Of a stretch of 64,000 bases of DNA, positions 52,506 to 61,115 are shown piece after piece. Every line of letters begins with the position of its first letter. Position 1 is the stretch's first letter. Source of the DNA: Halopseudomonas yangmingensis (GTDB lineage: Bacteria > Pseudomonadota > Gammaproteobacteria > Pseudomonadales > Pseudomonadaceae); the NCBI RefSeq assembly GCF_900114825.1, contig NZ_FOUI01000013.1:38994-102993 (forward strand), written 5' to 3'. The translations under genes and the position numbers were made by a program. A model generated the notes under the pieces. That model saw only the letters and a program-made list of their open reading frames with translations. It did not search any database and had not been told where the DNA came from.

Positions 52506-54962
52506 ATGCAAAAACTCAAACTGGTAATGGTAGGTAACGGCATGGCCGGGGTACGCACCCTGGAAGAGCTGCTCAAGCTGGCACCGGACATGTACGACAT
52601 CACGGTATTCGGCGCCGAGCCGCATCCCAACTACAACCGCATCCTGCTGTCGCCGGTACTGGCCGGCGAGCAGGCCTTCGAGGAAATCATCCTCAACCCG
52701 CTGTCCTGGTACGAGGAAAACCACATCACCCTGCATACCGGTCGCAAGGTGGTGAAGGTAGACCGCCGTGCCCGCAAGGTGATTGCCGATGACGGCACCG
52801 AGGCCGAGTATGATCGCCTGCTGCTGGCCACCGGCTCCAACCCGTTCATCCTGCCGATTCCCGGCAAGGACCTGGACGGGGTGATCGGTTACCGCGACAT
52901 CGCCGACACCGAAACCATGATGGAAACCGCCAAAACCCACAAGCATGCGGTAGTCATCGGCGGCGGCCTGCTCGGCCTGGAGGCTGCCAACGGCCTCAAG
53001 CTGCGCGGCATGGACGTGACCGTGGTGCATATCGGCGAGTGGCTGCTGGAACGCCAGCTCGACCGCACCGCCGGCCAGCTGCTGCAGCAATCCCTGGAGG
53101 AGCGTGGCCTGAAGTTCCTGCTGCCGCAGTTCACCAGCGAACTGCTGGACAATGGCGATGGCCGCGTGTGCGCGGTGAAATTCAATGACGGCAACGTGAT
53201 CCCCGCCGATCTGGTGGTAATGGCCGCCGGCATCCGCCCGAATACCGAACTGGCAGAGAGCGCCGGTCTGGCCTGCAACCGCGGCATCCTGGTCAACGAC
53301 ACCCTGCAGACCTTCGACCCGCGCATCTATGCGGTTGGCGAGTGCGTCAACCACCGTGGCACTGCCTACGGCCTGGTGGCTCCGCTGTTTGAACAGGCCA
53401 AGGTCTGTGCCAATCACCTGGCGATGCTCGGCTATGGCCGCTACCTCGGCTCGGTCACCTCGACCAAGCTCAAGGTCACCGGCATCGACCTGTTCTCCGC
53501 CGGCGAGTTTATGGGCGATGACGGCAGCGAGCTGATCACCCTGTCCGACCCGATCGGCGGCGTCTACAAGAAACTGGTGATCAAGGATGACGTGCTGGTC
53601 GGCGCCTGCCTGTATGGCGACACCGCCGATGGCGGCTGGTATTTCCGCATGGTCAAGGAACGCCAGAATGTGCGCGAAATCCGTGATCACCTGATGTTTG
53701 GTGAAAACAGCATTGGCGATGTCGGCCACCAGGGCCAGAGCAAGACCGCCAACATGCCCGACAGCATGGAAGTCTGTGGCTGCAACGGCGTGTGCAAGGG
53801 CACCATCGTCAAGGCCATCCAGGAACAGGGACTGTTCAGCGTCGACGACATCAAGAAGCACACCAAGGCCGGCAGCTCCTGCGGCTCCTGCGTGGGACTG
53901 GTCGAACAGATCCTGATCAATACCGTGGGCGGCGCCGCCGACGTCAAGCCAAAGAGCGAAAAGCCCGTGTGTGGCTGCACCGACCTGAATCACGGCCAGG
54001 TGCGCAAGGCAATTCGCGAACACCATCTGACCAGCATCCCGCAGGCCATGGCCTTTATGGACTGGCGCACGCCGAATGGCTGTGCCACCTGCCGCCCGGC
54101 ACTCAACTACTACCTGATCTCCACCTGGCCCGGTGAGGCCAGGGATGATCCGCAGTCGCGTTTCATCAACGAGCGCGCCCACGCCAACATCCAGAAGGAC
54201 GGCACCTACTCGGTAATCCCGCGCATGTGGGGCGGCATTACCAACGCCGCCGAGCTGCGCCGCATTGCCGATGTCGCCGACAAGTACCAGGTGCCGATGG
54301 TCAAGGTCACCGGCGGTCAGCGCATCGACCTGCTGGGCATCAAAAAGGAAGACCTGCCGAGCGTCTGGAAGGATCTGGACATGCCCTCCGGACATGCCTA
54401 CGGCAAATCCATCCGCACTGTGAAAACCTGCGTCGGCAGCGAGTTCTGCCGCTTTGGCACGCAGAACTCGACGCAGATGGGCATCGACCTGGAACACGCG
54501 CTGTTCAACATGTGGTCACCGCACAAGGTCAAGCTGGCGGTTTCCGGCTGCCCGCGCAACTGCGCCGAAGCGGGTATCAAGGATGTCGGCATCATCGGTG
54601 TGGACTCCGGCTGGGAGCTGTACATCGGCGGCAATGGGGGCATCAAGACCGAGGCCGGTGAATTCTTCGTCAAGGTGCAGACCGCTGAAGAGGTGATGGA
54701 GTACAGCCTGGCCTTCCTGCAGCTGTACCGCGAGGAAGCCTTCTACCTGGAACGCACCGTGCACTACATGCAGCGGGTCGGCATGGAGCACATCAAGGCC
54801 GCCGTACTGGCCGATGCGGCACAGCGCAAGGCCCTGCACGAGCGCCTGCTGTACGCCCTGTCGTTCGAACAGGACCCGTGGAAAGAGCGCATCGAGAAAG
54901 CAGAACTGAAACAGGAATTCCGCCGCATTGCGGTCAAGCAGATTGAGGAGGCAAGCGTATGA
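52506..54962 (+). CDS. nirB: Assimilatory nitrite reductase, large subunit NirB
   Basis: An 818-residue NAD(P)H-dependent enzyme that reduces nitrite to ammonium. An N-terminal FAD/NAD domain starts KLVMVGNGMAGVRTLEEL. Two BFD-like [2Fe-2S] segments begin near C423 (VCGCNGVCKG...GSSCGSC) and C489 (VCGCTDLNHG...GCATC). The siroheme/[4Fe-4S] cysteines are C642, C648, C682 and C686 (CVGSEFC; SGCPRNC). The ATG at 52506 follows GGAG at good distance and gives MQKLKLVMVGNG; an ATG at 52494 is less likely. It overlaps nirD by four bases. Confidence 0.96.
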   Translation: MQKLKLVMVGNGMAGVRTLEELLKLAPDMYDITVFGAEPHPNYNRILLSPVLAGEQAFEEIILNPLSWYEENHITLHTGRKVVKVDRRARKVIADDGTEAEYDRLLLATGSNPFILPIPGKDLDGVIGYRDIADTETMMETAKTHKHAVVIGGGLLGLEAANGLKLRGMDVTVVHIGEWLLERQLDRTAGQLLQQSLEERGLKFLLPQFTSELLDNGDGRVCAVKFNDGNVIPADLVVMAAGIRPNTELAESAGLACNRGILVNDTLQTFDPRIYAVGECVNHRGTAYGLVAPLFEQAKVCANHLAMLGYGRYLGSVTSTKLKVTGIDLFSAGEFMGDDGSELITLSDPIGGVYKKLVIKDDVLVGACLYGDTADGGWYFRMVKERQNVREIRDHLMFGENSIGDVGHQGQSKTANMPDSMEVCGCNGVCKGTIVKAIQEQGLFSVDDIKKHTKAGSSCGSCVGLVEQILINTVGGAADVKPKSEKPVCGCTDLNHGQVRKAIREHHLTSIPQAMAFMDWRTPNGCATCRPALNYYLISTWPGEARDDPQSRFINERAHANIQKDGTYSVIPRMWGGITNAAELRRIADVADKYQVPMVKVTGGQRIDLLGIKKEDLPSVWKDLDMPSGHAYGKSIRTVKTCVGSEFCRFGTQNSTQMGIDLEHALFNMWSPHKVKLAVSGCPRNCAEAGIKDVGIIGVDSGWELYIGGNGGIKTEAGEFFVKVQTAEEVMEYSLAFLQLYREEAFYLERTVHYMQRVGMEHIKAAVLADAAQRKALHERLLYALSFEQDPWKERIEKAELKQEFRRIAVKQIEEASV

Positions 54963-55285
54963 ACTGGCTGGATGTCTGTGCCCTGGAAGATATTCCGCAA
55001 CTGGGTTCGCGGGTGATCGACAGCCCGCTGGGTGACATAGCGCTGTTTCGCAGTGCCGATGACGGGGTGTTTGCCCTGCAGGATCGCTGCCCGCACAAGG
55101 GCGGGCCGCTGTCCCAGGGCATAGTTCACGGCCGGCAGGTGACCTGCCCGCTGCACAACTGGCAGATCCAGCTGGAAAGTGGCGAGGCAGTGGCACCGGA
55201 TGTCGGCTGCGCCCACCGCTACCCGACCCGGGTGGAGAACGGTCGGGTGCAGCTGGTACTGGAACGCATCCGCAAAACCGCCTGA
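54959..55285 (+). CDS. nirD: Nitrite reductase small subunit NirD
   Basis: A 108-residue Rieske-like subunit. CPHKGGPLSQG and CPLHNWQI correspond to the two Rieske cluster boxes, with Cys-His pairs in both: CPHKG, and CPLHNW. It supports the NADH-dependent nitrite reductase. It starts by ATGA overlap with nirB behind GAGGAGG and lies 27 bp before nasC. Confidence 0.95.
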   Translation: MNWLDVCALEDIPQLGSRVIDSPLGDIALFRSADDGVFALQDRCPHKGGPLSQGIVHGRQVTCPLHNWQIQLESGEAVAPDVGCAHRYPTRVENGRVQLVLERIRKTA

Positions 55286-55312
55286 CCGATACACCTGCCC
55301 GGGGAGCCGGCC

Positions 55313-58036
55313 ATGACCCAAACCACTGCCTCCACCTGCTGTTACTGCGGCGTCGGTTGCGGCGTGCTGATCGAGCATGACCAGCAGCGCATTCTCGGCG
55401 TCAGCGGTGACCCGCAGCACCCGGCCAACCTTGGCCGGCTGTGCAGCAAGGGCGCCAGCCTGCACCAGAGCAGCGACCCGGCGGCGCGCCTGCTGCATCC
55501 GCAACTGCGCCTGGGCAAGGGCCTGGCGCGCAGCCGCATCGACTGGGACAGCGCCCTCGACCACGCCGCCGAGGTGATAGGTCGCAGCATTGCCGAGCAC
55601 GGCCCTGACAGCGTGGCCTTCTACGTCTCCGGCCAGTTGCTGACCGAGGACTACTACGTATTCAACAAGCTGGCACGGGCACTGGTAGGCACCCACAACA
55701 TCGACAGCAACTCGCGGCTGTGCATGTCCAGCGCGGTGGTCGGCTACAAGCGCAGCCTGGGTGCCGACGCTCCGCCGTGCAGCTACGAGGACATCGAACA
55801 GAGCGACTGCGTACTGATTGCCGGCAGCAACATGGCGAATGCCCATCCGGTGCTGTTTGGCCGTCTGCGCGAGGCCAAATCCAGCCGCCCTGAGATGCGC
55901 GTGATCGTGATTGATCCACGGCGCAGCGAAACCTGCGAACTGGCCGACCTGCACCTGGCACTGCAACCGGGCACCGATGTCGCGCTGTTCCACGGCATCC
56001 TGCACATACTGCTGTGGGAAGGCTGGATCGACCGTGAGTTTATCGAGCAACACACAGAGGGCTTTGACGCCCTCAAGGCACTGGTGCGCGACTACACCCC
56101 GACCATGGTCAGCGAGTTGTGCGGAATTCACCAGGACGACCTGCAACAGGCCGCACGGCTGATCGGCAGCGCCCCGCGCCTGCTCTCGCTGTGGTGCATG
56201 GGGCTCAACCAGTCGACCGCCGGCAGCGCCAAGAACAATGCCCTGATCAACCTGCACCTGGCCACCGGACAGATCGGCAAACCCGGCAGCGGCCCGTTCT
56301 CCCTGACCGGCCAGCCCAACGCCATGGGTGGCCGCGAAACCGGCACCCTGGCCAACCTGCTGCCCGGCCACCGCGACGCCGGCAACCTCCAGCACCTGCA
56401 CGAAGTAGCTGACTACTGGGGTATCCCGGCACTGCCGGAGCGCCCGGGACTCAGCGCCATAGAACTGTTTGAGGCGGTGCGCAACGGGCGTATCAAGGCC
56501 CTGTGGATCGCCTGCAGCAACCCGGCGCAGTCACTGCCGGACCAGCAGCTGGTGCAACAGGCGCTGGCCATTTGCCCCTTTGTGGTGGTGCAGGAAGCCT
56601 TCGCCACCAGCGAAACCTGCCAGTTTGCCGACCTGCTGCTGCCCGCCGCCAGCTGGGGCGAGAAGGACGGCATGGTGACCAATTCCGAGCGCCGTATCAG
56701 CCATGTGCGCGCTGCCATCGCGCCCCCCGGCGAAGCCCGCCCGGACTGGCGGATTGCCGGCGACCTGGCGCAACGCCTGGAAAAGCAGTTGCGCCCCGGC
56801 CAGCGCAGCCTGTTTGCCTTCGACAACCCGGCGCAGATCTACGACGAATACAAGGGCCTTACCGCCGGCCGCGACCTCGACTGCAGCGGCATCAGCCATG
56901 CACTGATCGACCGCCTCGGCCCGCAGCAATGGCCATTCCCGGCGGGTGCCGAAGCAGGCAAACCTAGGCTGTACACGGATGCACAGTTCCCCAGTGCCGA
57001 TGGCCGTGCCCGCTTTGTGGCCGAACACTACCAGCCACCACGGGAAAAGCGCGAAGCACGCTATCCGCTGCTGCTGAATACCGGACGCCTGCGCGACCAG
57101 TGGCACGGCATGACCCGCACCGGCACCGTCGCCCGGCTGTTCGGCAGCGTTGACCGCGCGCAGCTGCACCTGAATCCGGCGGACATGACCAGCCGCCGCC
57201 TGCGTGAAGGCCAACTGATGCGGGTCAGCAGCCGTCGCGGCAATCTGGTCCTGCCACTGCACGGCGACCCCGCCGTGGCCTCCGGGCAGGCATTCCTGCC
57301 GATGCACTGGGGCGACCGTTTTCTCAAGGGCCTCGGTATCAATGTGCTGACCCAGCCAGCCTTTGACCCGCTGTCAAAACAGCCGGAACTCAAGCAGAGT
57401 GCCATTCGCCTGGACCCGGTTGACTTGCCCTGGTCGTGCTTTCTGCTGGTCGAGGGCGATGTGCAGCAGCGCTTCAGCGCCCTGCGCCCGCTGTTCGACT
57501 CCCTCGACTACGCCGCCTTTGCCCTAAGTGGCAACGAACGCCCGGCACTGGTGGTCCGCGCCGCGCATGCCAGCGCCGCAGACAGCGACTGGCTGGAGCA
57601 GATCGACCGGCTGCTGGGGGTTGACCAGGGCCCGGTACTCGCCTATGACGATCCGCGACGAGCTATCGGCAAACGGGTCCGCATCGAGCAGCAGCGCATC
57701 CAGGCCATTCGTCTGAGCGGCGAAACCCTGGCCGCCGACTGGCTGCTGGCCGCCTGGCAGAGCGGCGAGGCCGATAGCGAACTGCGCCGCTGGTTCCTCG
57801 CGCCCTTCTCCAGCCCACCCGGTGGCGCCCGCACAGAGCCAGATCGCACCCTGTGCAGCTGCATGGACGTGCGCCAGAGCGCCATTCACGCCGGCCTGCA
57901 GCGCGGCCTTGACCTGCCCGGCCTGCAACGCGAACTGCGCTGTGGCAACGGCTGCGGTTCCTGCCTGGCGGAAATCCGCCAGCTGGTAGACAGACATCAG
58001 CAGGCGGCACAGGCCGCCACCCAGGAGGCACCATGA
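55313..58036 (+). CDS. nasC: Assimilatory nitrate reductase catalytic subunit
   Basis: A 907-residue molybdopterin oxidoreductase that reduces nitrate to nitrite in the cytoplasm. The N-terminal [4Fe-4S] cysteines are C9, C12, C16 and C44. The molybdenum ligand is C137 in NSRLCMSSAVVGYK. The segments LCMSSAVVGYK and GRETGTLANLLPGHR match NasA/NarB enzymes. A C-terminal BFD-like [2Fe-2S] domain follows, with CSCMDVRQ and CGNGCGSC (last ~60 residues). This gene is called nasA in some species. The stop overlaps the cobA start (ATGA). Confidence 0.94.
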   Translation: MTQTTASTCCYCGVGCGVLIEHDQQRILGVSGDPQHPANLGRLCSKGASLHQSSDPAARLLHPQLRLGKGLARSRIDWDSALDHAAEVIGRSIAEHGPDSVAFYVSGQLLTEDYYVFNKLARALVGTHNIDSNSRLCMSSAVVGYKRSLGADAPPCSYEDIEQSDCVLIAGSNMANAHPVLFGRLREAKSSRPEMRVIVIDPRRSETCELADLHLALQPGTDVALFHGILHILLWEGWIDREFIEQHTEGFDALKALVRDYTPTMVSELCGIHQDDLQQAARLIGSAPRLLSLWCMGLNQSTAGSAKNNALINLHLATGQIGKPGSGPFSLTGQPNAMGGRETGTLANLLPGHRDAGNLQHLHEVADYWGIPALPERPGLSAIELFEAVRNGRIKALWIACSNPAQSLPDQQLVQQALAICPFVVVQEAFATSETCQFADLLLPAASWGEKDGMVTNSERRISHVRAAIAPPGEARPDWRIAGDLAQRLEKQLRPGQRSLFAFDNPAQIYDEYKGLTAGRDLDCSGISHALIDRLGPQQWPFPAGAEAGKPRLYTDAQFPSADGRARFVAEHYQPPREKREARYPLLLNTGRLRDQWHGMTRTGTVARLFGSVDRAQLHLNPADMTSRRLREGQLMRVSSRRGNLVLPLHGDPAVASGQAFLPMHWGDRFLKGLGINVLTQPAFDPLSKQPELKQSAIRLDPVDLPWSCFLLVEGDVQQRFSALRPLFDSLDYAAFALSGNERPALVVRAAHASAADSDWLEQIDRLLGVDQGPVLAYDDPRRAIGKRVRIEQQRIQAIRLSGETLAADWLLAAWQSGEADSELRRWFLAPFSSPPGGARTEPDRTLCSCMDVRQSAIHAGLQRGLDLPGLQRELRCGNGCGSCLAEIRQLVDRHQQAAQAATQEAP

Positions 58037-58779
58037 ATACCCAGGTATGGCTGCTCGGCGCCGGCCCCGGCGACCCCGAACTGATCACCCTGAAAGCCGC
58101 ACGCCTGCTGGCGCAGGCCGAAGTGGTCCTGCTGGATGATCTGGTCAACCCGCAATTGCTCGAACACTGCCCGCAGGCGCGCATCATCCGCGTCGGCAAG
58201 CGCGGCGGCTGCCGCTCTACCCCGCAGGCGTTCATCAACCGGCTGATGCTGCGTTACGCCCGCCAGGGCAAGCGACTGGTGCGCCTGAAGGGCGGCGACC
58301 CGTGCATCTTCGGCCGTGCCGGTGAAGAGGCCGCGTGGCTGATCGAGCGCAGCGTCGGCTGCGAAATAGTCAACGGCATCACCGCCGGGCTGGCCGGCGC
58401 CACCCAGTGCGGTATTCCGCTGACCCTGCGCGACATCAGCCGTGGCGTGACCCTGGTCACCGCGCATACCCGTGACGACAGCTCGCTGAACTGGCAGGCA
58501 CTGGCCCAGGGCGGCACCACCCTGGTGGTCTATATGGGCGTGGCACGCCTTGCGGAAATCCAGCAGGGACTGCTGCAAGGTGGCATGCCGGCAGCCACCC
58601 CGGTGGCGATGATCGAGCGCGCCAGCCTGCCGCAGCAGCGTCAGCACAGCTGCCGGCTGGATCAGCTATGCACGGCAGCCAGCGCCTTCAACCTGCAAAG
58701 CCCGGCGGTGCTGGTGATTGGCGAGGTGGTGGCGGCCATGCACGGGCAGTTACCGGCGATCGACAGCCTGAGTGCCTGA
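58033..58779 (+). CDS. cobA: Uroporphyrinogen-III C-methyltransferase
   Basis: A 248-residue SAM-dependent enzyme making precorrin-2, the siroheme precursor. VWLLGAGPGDPELITLKAAR is the conserved start. VRLKGGDPCIFGRAGEEA and NGITAGLAGATQCGIPLTLRD-type sequence follow. It lacks CysG oxidase/ferrochelatase domains, so those activities must be encoded elsewhere. The siroheme is needed by NirB, which explains its place as last gene of the nas/nir cluster. Confidence 0.95.
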   Translation: MNTQVWLLGAGPGDPELITLKAARLLAQAEVVLLDDLVNPQLLEHCPQARIIRVGKRGGCRSTPQAFINRLMLRYARQGKRLVRLKGGDPCIFGRAGEEAAWLIERSVGCEIVNGITAGLAGATQCGIPLTLRDISRGVTLVTAHTRDDSSLNWQALAQGGTTLVVYMGVARLAEIQQGLLQGGMPAATPVAMIERASLPQQRQHSCRLDQLCTAASAFNLQSPAVLVIGEVVAAMHGQLPAIDSLSA

Positions 58780-58804
58780 CAAAAATCTGCTCGGGATGAT
58801 CCCT

Positions 58805-59320
58805 TCAGGCACAGGAAGGGGGAGTTCTGAGCCAGTATTCAGCCGTTCGCCTGATTACATCCTGCATGTCAGGCCAGGGCAAATTCTGGCTCCGCACAAA
58901 GCCCTCAAGAACGCTCGTATCAAAACGTGCAGTCTGGATGAAATGAAGTGATTCCGGCGCTGTCCGCATCAACTGGGGCATACCCGGTACCCGAGCCAGC
59001 CGACCAGCCACCAGGTTATCAATCAGGCCGCGCAGAGACTGACCTGCTGCCAGCTCCCCGCTCAGGCTGTGGCCGGCGACGGTGCCCGACTGTACTTCCA
59101 CATAATCCAACCCATCCCGCGCCGCCAGTGATCCTACTTTAAGCGCCCCTTCCAGCTTACTGGCTTCGTAAGCTCCCGCACGCCGGTACACCCTGGTCCG
59201 CAGCTGCTCCAGCGCTGCTGGTCGGCGCATCAGAACGACCACCTCATGCTGCTCACGTGTCAGCGCCGTAAGCACATACCCCCCCACAAAACCGGTCGCG
59301 CCGGTCACAAATACTCTCAT
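58805..59320 (-). CDS. NAD(P)-binding SDR/epimerase-like protein with internal deletion
   Basis: A 171-residue product beginning with an intact Rossmann start (MRVFVTGATGFVGGYVLTAL). After about 45 residues it jumps to the segment AGAYEASKLEGAL, which holds the YxxxK active site of extended SDRs. The roughly 90-110 residues that normally lie between, including the NADG/NNAG and catalytic Ser regions, are missing. The C-terminus SQNLPWPDMQDVIRRTAEYWLRT resembles a normal end. The frame is open but the fold is probably not functional. It is next to the cassette-array border, which may be connected. Confidence 0.7.
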   Translation of the reverse strand: MRVFVTGATGFVGGYVLTALTREQHEVVVLMRRPAALEQLRTRVYRRAGAYEASKLEGALKVGSLAARDGLDYVEVQSGTVAGHSLSGELAAGQSLRGLIDNLVAGRLARVPGMPQLMRTAPESLHFIQTARFDTSVLEGFVRSQNLPWPDMQDVIRRTAEYWLRTPPSCA

Positions 59321-59360
59321 GGCATCGCCCCTCTCTCGATAATGTGATCACCATGAGAGA

Positions 59361-59391
59361 TGCTAAACTGTAGAGATAACTCTATAGTCAA
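59361..59391 (-). promoter_or_regulatory. MerR-type promoter and operator of the SDR gene
   Basis: On the minus strand a -35 TTGACT (59386-59391) and a -10 TTAGCA (59361-59366) are separated by 19 bp, the long spacer typical of MerR-family control. The spacer holds a near-perfect inverted repeat, actgtagag and ctctatagt (59367-59375 and 59380-59388). No MerR gene is seen nearby. Confidence 0.6.
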
Positions 59392-59407
59392 GAGGCCAAC
59401 TGTAGTG

Positions 59408-59602
59408 GCCTTATGCAGACCTCTCAAAGACCTGCTCGGGTCTGATGATCAGTCACCGGGATTGGGTAAGCCCGAGCCACTTAAGCACAACCTTAATGGC
59501 CACTGGTCAAAACGGATTTCACAGAAAGATCGACTTATATATCGATTCGACGAGAAGTCCGTTTACATATTCGCCATCGGCGGTCACTACGATCAGCCCT
59601 AA
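59408..59602 (+). pseudogene. 5'-truncated Txe/YoeB toxin (first cassette of the array)
   Basis: The last ~64 codons of a Txe/YoeB-type toxin, ending GGHYDQP. They are very similar in DNA and protein to the intact toxin at 62248-62520; similarity begins abruptly at 59408 (gccttatgca) versus about 62325. The N-terminal third of the toxin and its antitoxin are missing. An open frame runs back to 59360, but those residues are unrelated. The stop lies in the left core of an attC site, as in the intact copy. This looks like the broken left border of the cassette array. Confidence 0.75.
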
Positions 59603-59840
59603 CGAGGCTGTAGAAAAACCCATTTCCCGGGCACATCCACAGCCATTGACAGTAGTTAATCACCAGCAGGCTGTGCTGACGTGAAACGTAGGGCTTGAAG
59701 CGAGCCATGCAACACTCCTTGTTGGTCTGCTGCCATCCTAGCAGGGGGGAGTTTTTCTACAGCCTCAACGTAGAGCTTTGAGGCAATTTTGTAACCGCAA
59801 AGCGGTGGAGAAACTGTCCGGCAACAGCGCCTGGTTATGC
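59597..59840 (+). repeat. attC site 1, split by an insertion
   Basis: The left core CCCTAAC is at 59597-59603 and the right core GTTATGC at 59834-59840. A 163-bp insertion (59604-59766) and an AAC repeat lie between. Removing 163 + 3 bases from the 244-bp span leaves exactly 78 bp, the same as attC 2, 3 and 5. The right half starts again at aacgtagagctttgaggc. Confidence 0.75.
59604..59766 (-). mobile_element. 163-bp remnant of an IS1182-type insertion sequence
   Basis: Perfect 16-bp terminal inverted repeats gaggctgtagaaaaac and gtttttctacagcctc bound the element. AAC flanks it on both sides, an apparent 3-bp duplication. On the minus strand a ribosome-binding site AAGGAG precedes an ATG at 59708 that opens MARFKPYVSRQHSLL, resembling the first residues of IS1182-family transposases. 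The rest of the transposase is deleted, leaving a MITE-like relic. Confidence 0.7.
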
Positions 59841-59841
59841 A

Positions 59842-60105
59842 TCATTCATAGTGGCTCCAGAGACGGATGACTTTTACCAATTTCTCGTCTTCGAGTACCT
59901 GGTACACCAGACGGTGCTGGATATTGATGCGGCGTGAATACGCACCCGCAAGATCACCAATCAGCTTCTCAAACGGGGGTGGCTTGCGGTACGGATCTTC
60001 TGCAATGAGTGCTAACAACTCTTGGGCTTTTTGCTTGAGGCCGCTGGAGGCCAGCTTCTTTGCATCCTTCTGGGCTTGTTTGGTGTAAACCAACATCCAT
60101 GTCAC
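59842..60105 (-). CDS. Txe/YoeB-family toxin (cassette 2)
   Basis: An 87-residue RelE-superfamily mRNA interferase-type toxin: MLVYTKQAQKDAKKLASSGLKQKAQELL, then IGDLAGAYSRRINIQHRLVYQVLE and the C-terminal RLWSHYE, typical of YoeB/Txe (H and Y near the end). It overlaps its antitoxin gene by four bases (ATGA), and its stop lies 1 base beyond the attC 1 core. Transcribed against the attC direction. Confidence 0.9.
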   Translation of the reverse strand: MTWMLVYTKQAQKDAKKLASSGLKQKAQELLALIAEDPYRKPPPFEKLIGDLAGAYSRRINIQHRLVYQVLEDEKLVKVIRLWSHYE

Positions 60106-60344
60106 CAGTTAAGCTCCTCATCGCACTCATCCACGGGAGTATCCATACCCTCACGAATAGACTCTCGCATACCCGGTACGGAGAGTAGGTAAAGCGTTTC
60201 CTGAATAGCGGACCAGTCATCCTCGGAGATCAGAACAGCCTTGTTTCGCTTGCCCATGATGACGATTGGTTGATGGGACTCAGCAGTCTCGTCAATCAAT
60301 CGGTAAAGGTTACTGCGCGCCTCAGTGGCGGTGATTCCGGCCAT
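60102..60344 (-). CDS. YefM/Phd-type antitoxin (cassette 2)
   Basis: An 80-residue antitoxin. TATEARSNLYRLIDETAESHQPIVIMGKRNKAVLISEDDW is a textbook Phd/YefM DNA-binding and dimer domain. The C-terminal third (MRESIREGMDTPVDECDEELNW) is the acidic toxin-binding tail. It is first in the operon and presumably represses it. Upstream is a possible operator with gtacg and cgtac arms (60380-60384/60395-60399). Confidence 0.9.
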   Translation of the reverse strand: MAGITATEARSNLYRLIDETAESHQPIVIMGKRNKAVLISEDDWSAIQETLYLLSVPGMRESIREGMDTPVDECDEELNW

Positions 60345-60417
60345 GACGAACCTCTTGCGTATTTAGCTTTTAACCAAGTGTACGCCTTCAGGAACGTACG
60401 TCAAGACGGACGTTTTC

Positions 60418-60495
60418 GCGTAACGCCTGCCGTCACCGGTGATAAAGCCGGAGCGAAGCGGAGGTTTTAGCATCCGGTGCACGGCTTGGTTATGC
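60418..60495 (+). repeat. attC site 2 (78 bp)
   Basis: The left core is GCGTAAC and the right core GTTATGC. The interior has gccgtcaccggtgataaagc and the complementary-like catccggtgcacggc, giving the extended hairpin of attC. It is very similar to attC 5 at 62515. It separates the YoeB/YefM cassette from the HigBA cassette. Confidence 0.82.
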
Positions 60496-60804
60496 AGCAT
60501 GTAGCGGCTTGATTCGATCCACTTCTTCCTTGACTGACTGCGCCGCAGCCCAAAGATCAACAGACCGCTGTGCGTTGAGCCAGAATTCCGGCGAATTACC
60601 AAACAAACGCGCAAGCCGGAGCGCCATTTCAGGACTTACAGCACGGCGCTCGCGTAGTAACTCATTAACTGACTGACGAGAGACACCCAGAGATTCAGCC
60701 AACCCCGAAACGGTAAGGCCATAGTCCGGAAGAAAGTCTTCCCTCAGCATTTCGCCAGGATGAGTCGGTTTGCGCTGCATACCGGCAGTATTAAGAATAG
60801 CCAT
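60490..60804 (-). CDS. higA: HigA-family antitoxin (cassette 3)
   Basis: A 104-residue helix-turn-helix antitoxin of the HigA/VapI XRE type. RKPTHPGEMLREDFLPDYGLT is the characteristic start, then VSGLAESLGVSRQSVNELLRERRAVSPEMALRLARLFG as the HTH, and SPEFWLNAQ. The start at 60804 is chosen for the GAGGTG seven bases upstream; GTG and ATG at 60813 and 60810 are alternatives. The stop codon TAA lies inside the attC 2 right core. The toxin precedes it, the order usual for hig loci. Confidence 0.92.
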   Translation of the reverse strand: MAILNTAGMQRKPTHPGEMLREDFLPDYGLTVSGLAESLGVSRQSVNELLRERRAVSPEMALRLARLFGNSPEFWLNAQRSVDLWAAAQSVKEEVDRIKPLHAA

Positions 60805-60818
60805 AGTCATCACCTCAC

Positions 60819-61100
60819 TCAGTGGTAGTCACACACTTCGACTTCATATGCATCGCCATCTTCAAAACGAAAACAGATACGCCACTGATCATTGATTGAA
60901 ATTGCGTGCTGCCCCTGCCTGTTTCCCGACAGTGGGTGAAGGCGGTTGCCGGGCGGCACTTTCAAATCCTCAAGCTGTAAGGCCAGGTCCACGTATTCAA
61001 GTTTTCTAGCGGCTCTCGGTGCAACATCCGCAGGAAATTTCTTTGACTTGCCCTTGGAGTAGAGTTCTTGGGTTCGTTTGTCAGCGAAGGATTTGATCAT
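60819..61100 (-). CDS. higB: HigB-family toxin (cassette 3)
   Basis: A 93-residue RelE-superfamily mRNA-cleaving toxin. MIKSFADKRTQELYSKGKSKKFPADVAPRAARKLEYVD, then PPGNRLHPLSGNRQGQHAISINDQWRICFRF and YEVEVCDYH, are HigB signatures. It lies 14 bp upstream of higA. A perfect 14-bp palindrome (61116-61129) in its promoter region is the likely HigA operator. Confidence 0.93.
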   Translation of the reverse strand: MIKSFADKRTQELYSKGKSKKFPADVAPRAARKLEYVDLALQLEDLKVPPGNRLHPLSGNRQGQHAISINDQWRICFRFEDGDAYEVEVCDYH

Positions 61101-61115
61101 GAAACAAAGTGTATT

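Noticed and set aside
58780..59407. An integron integrase or attI left of the array
   Set aside because: Only a shortened SDR gene and its promoter are present; no tyrosine-recombinase motifs were seen on either strand.
60363..60614. An 83-codon frame running through attC 2
   Set aside because: It overlaps the attC site and the higA gene and shows no domain.
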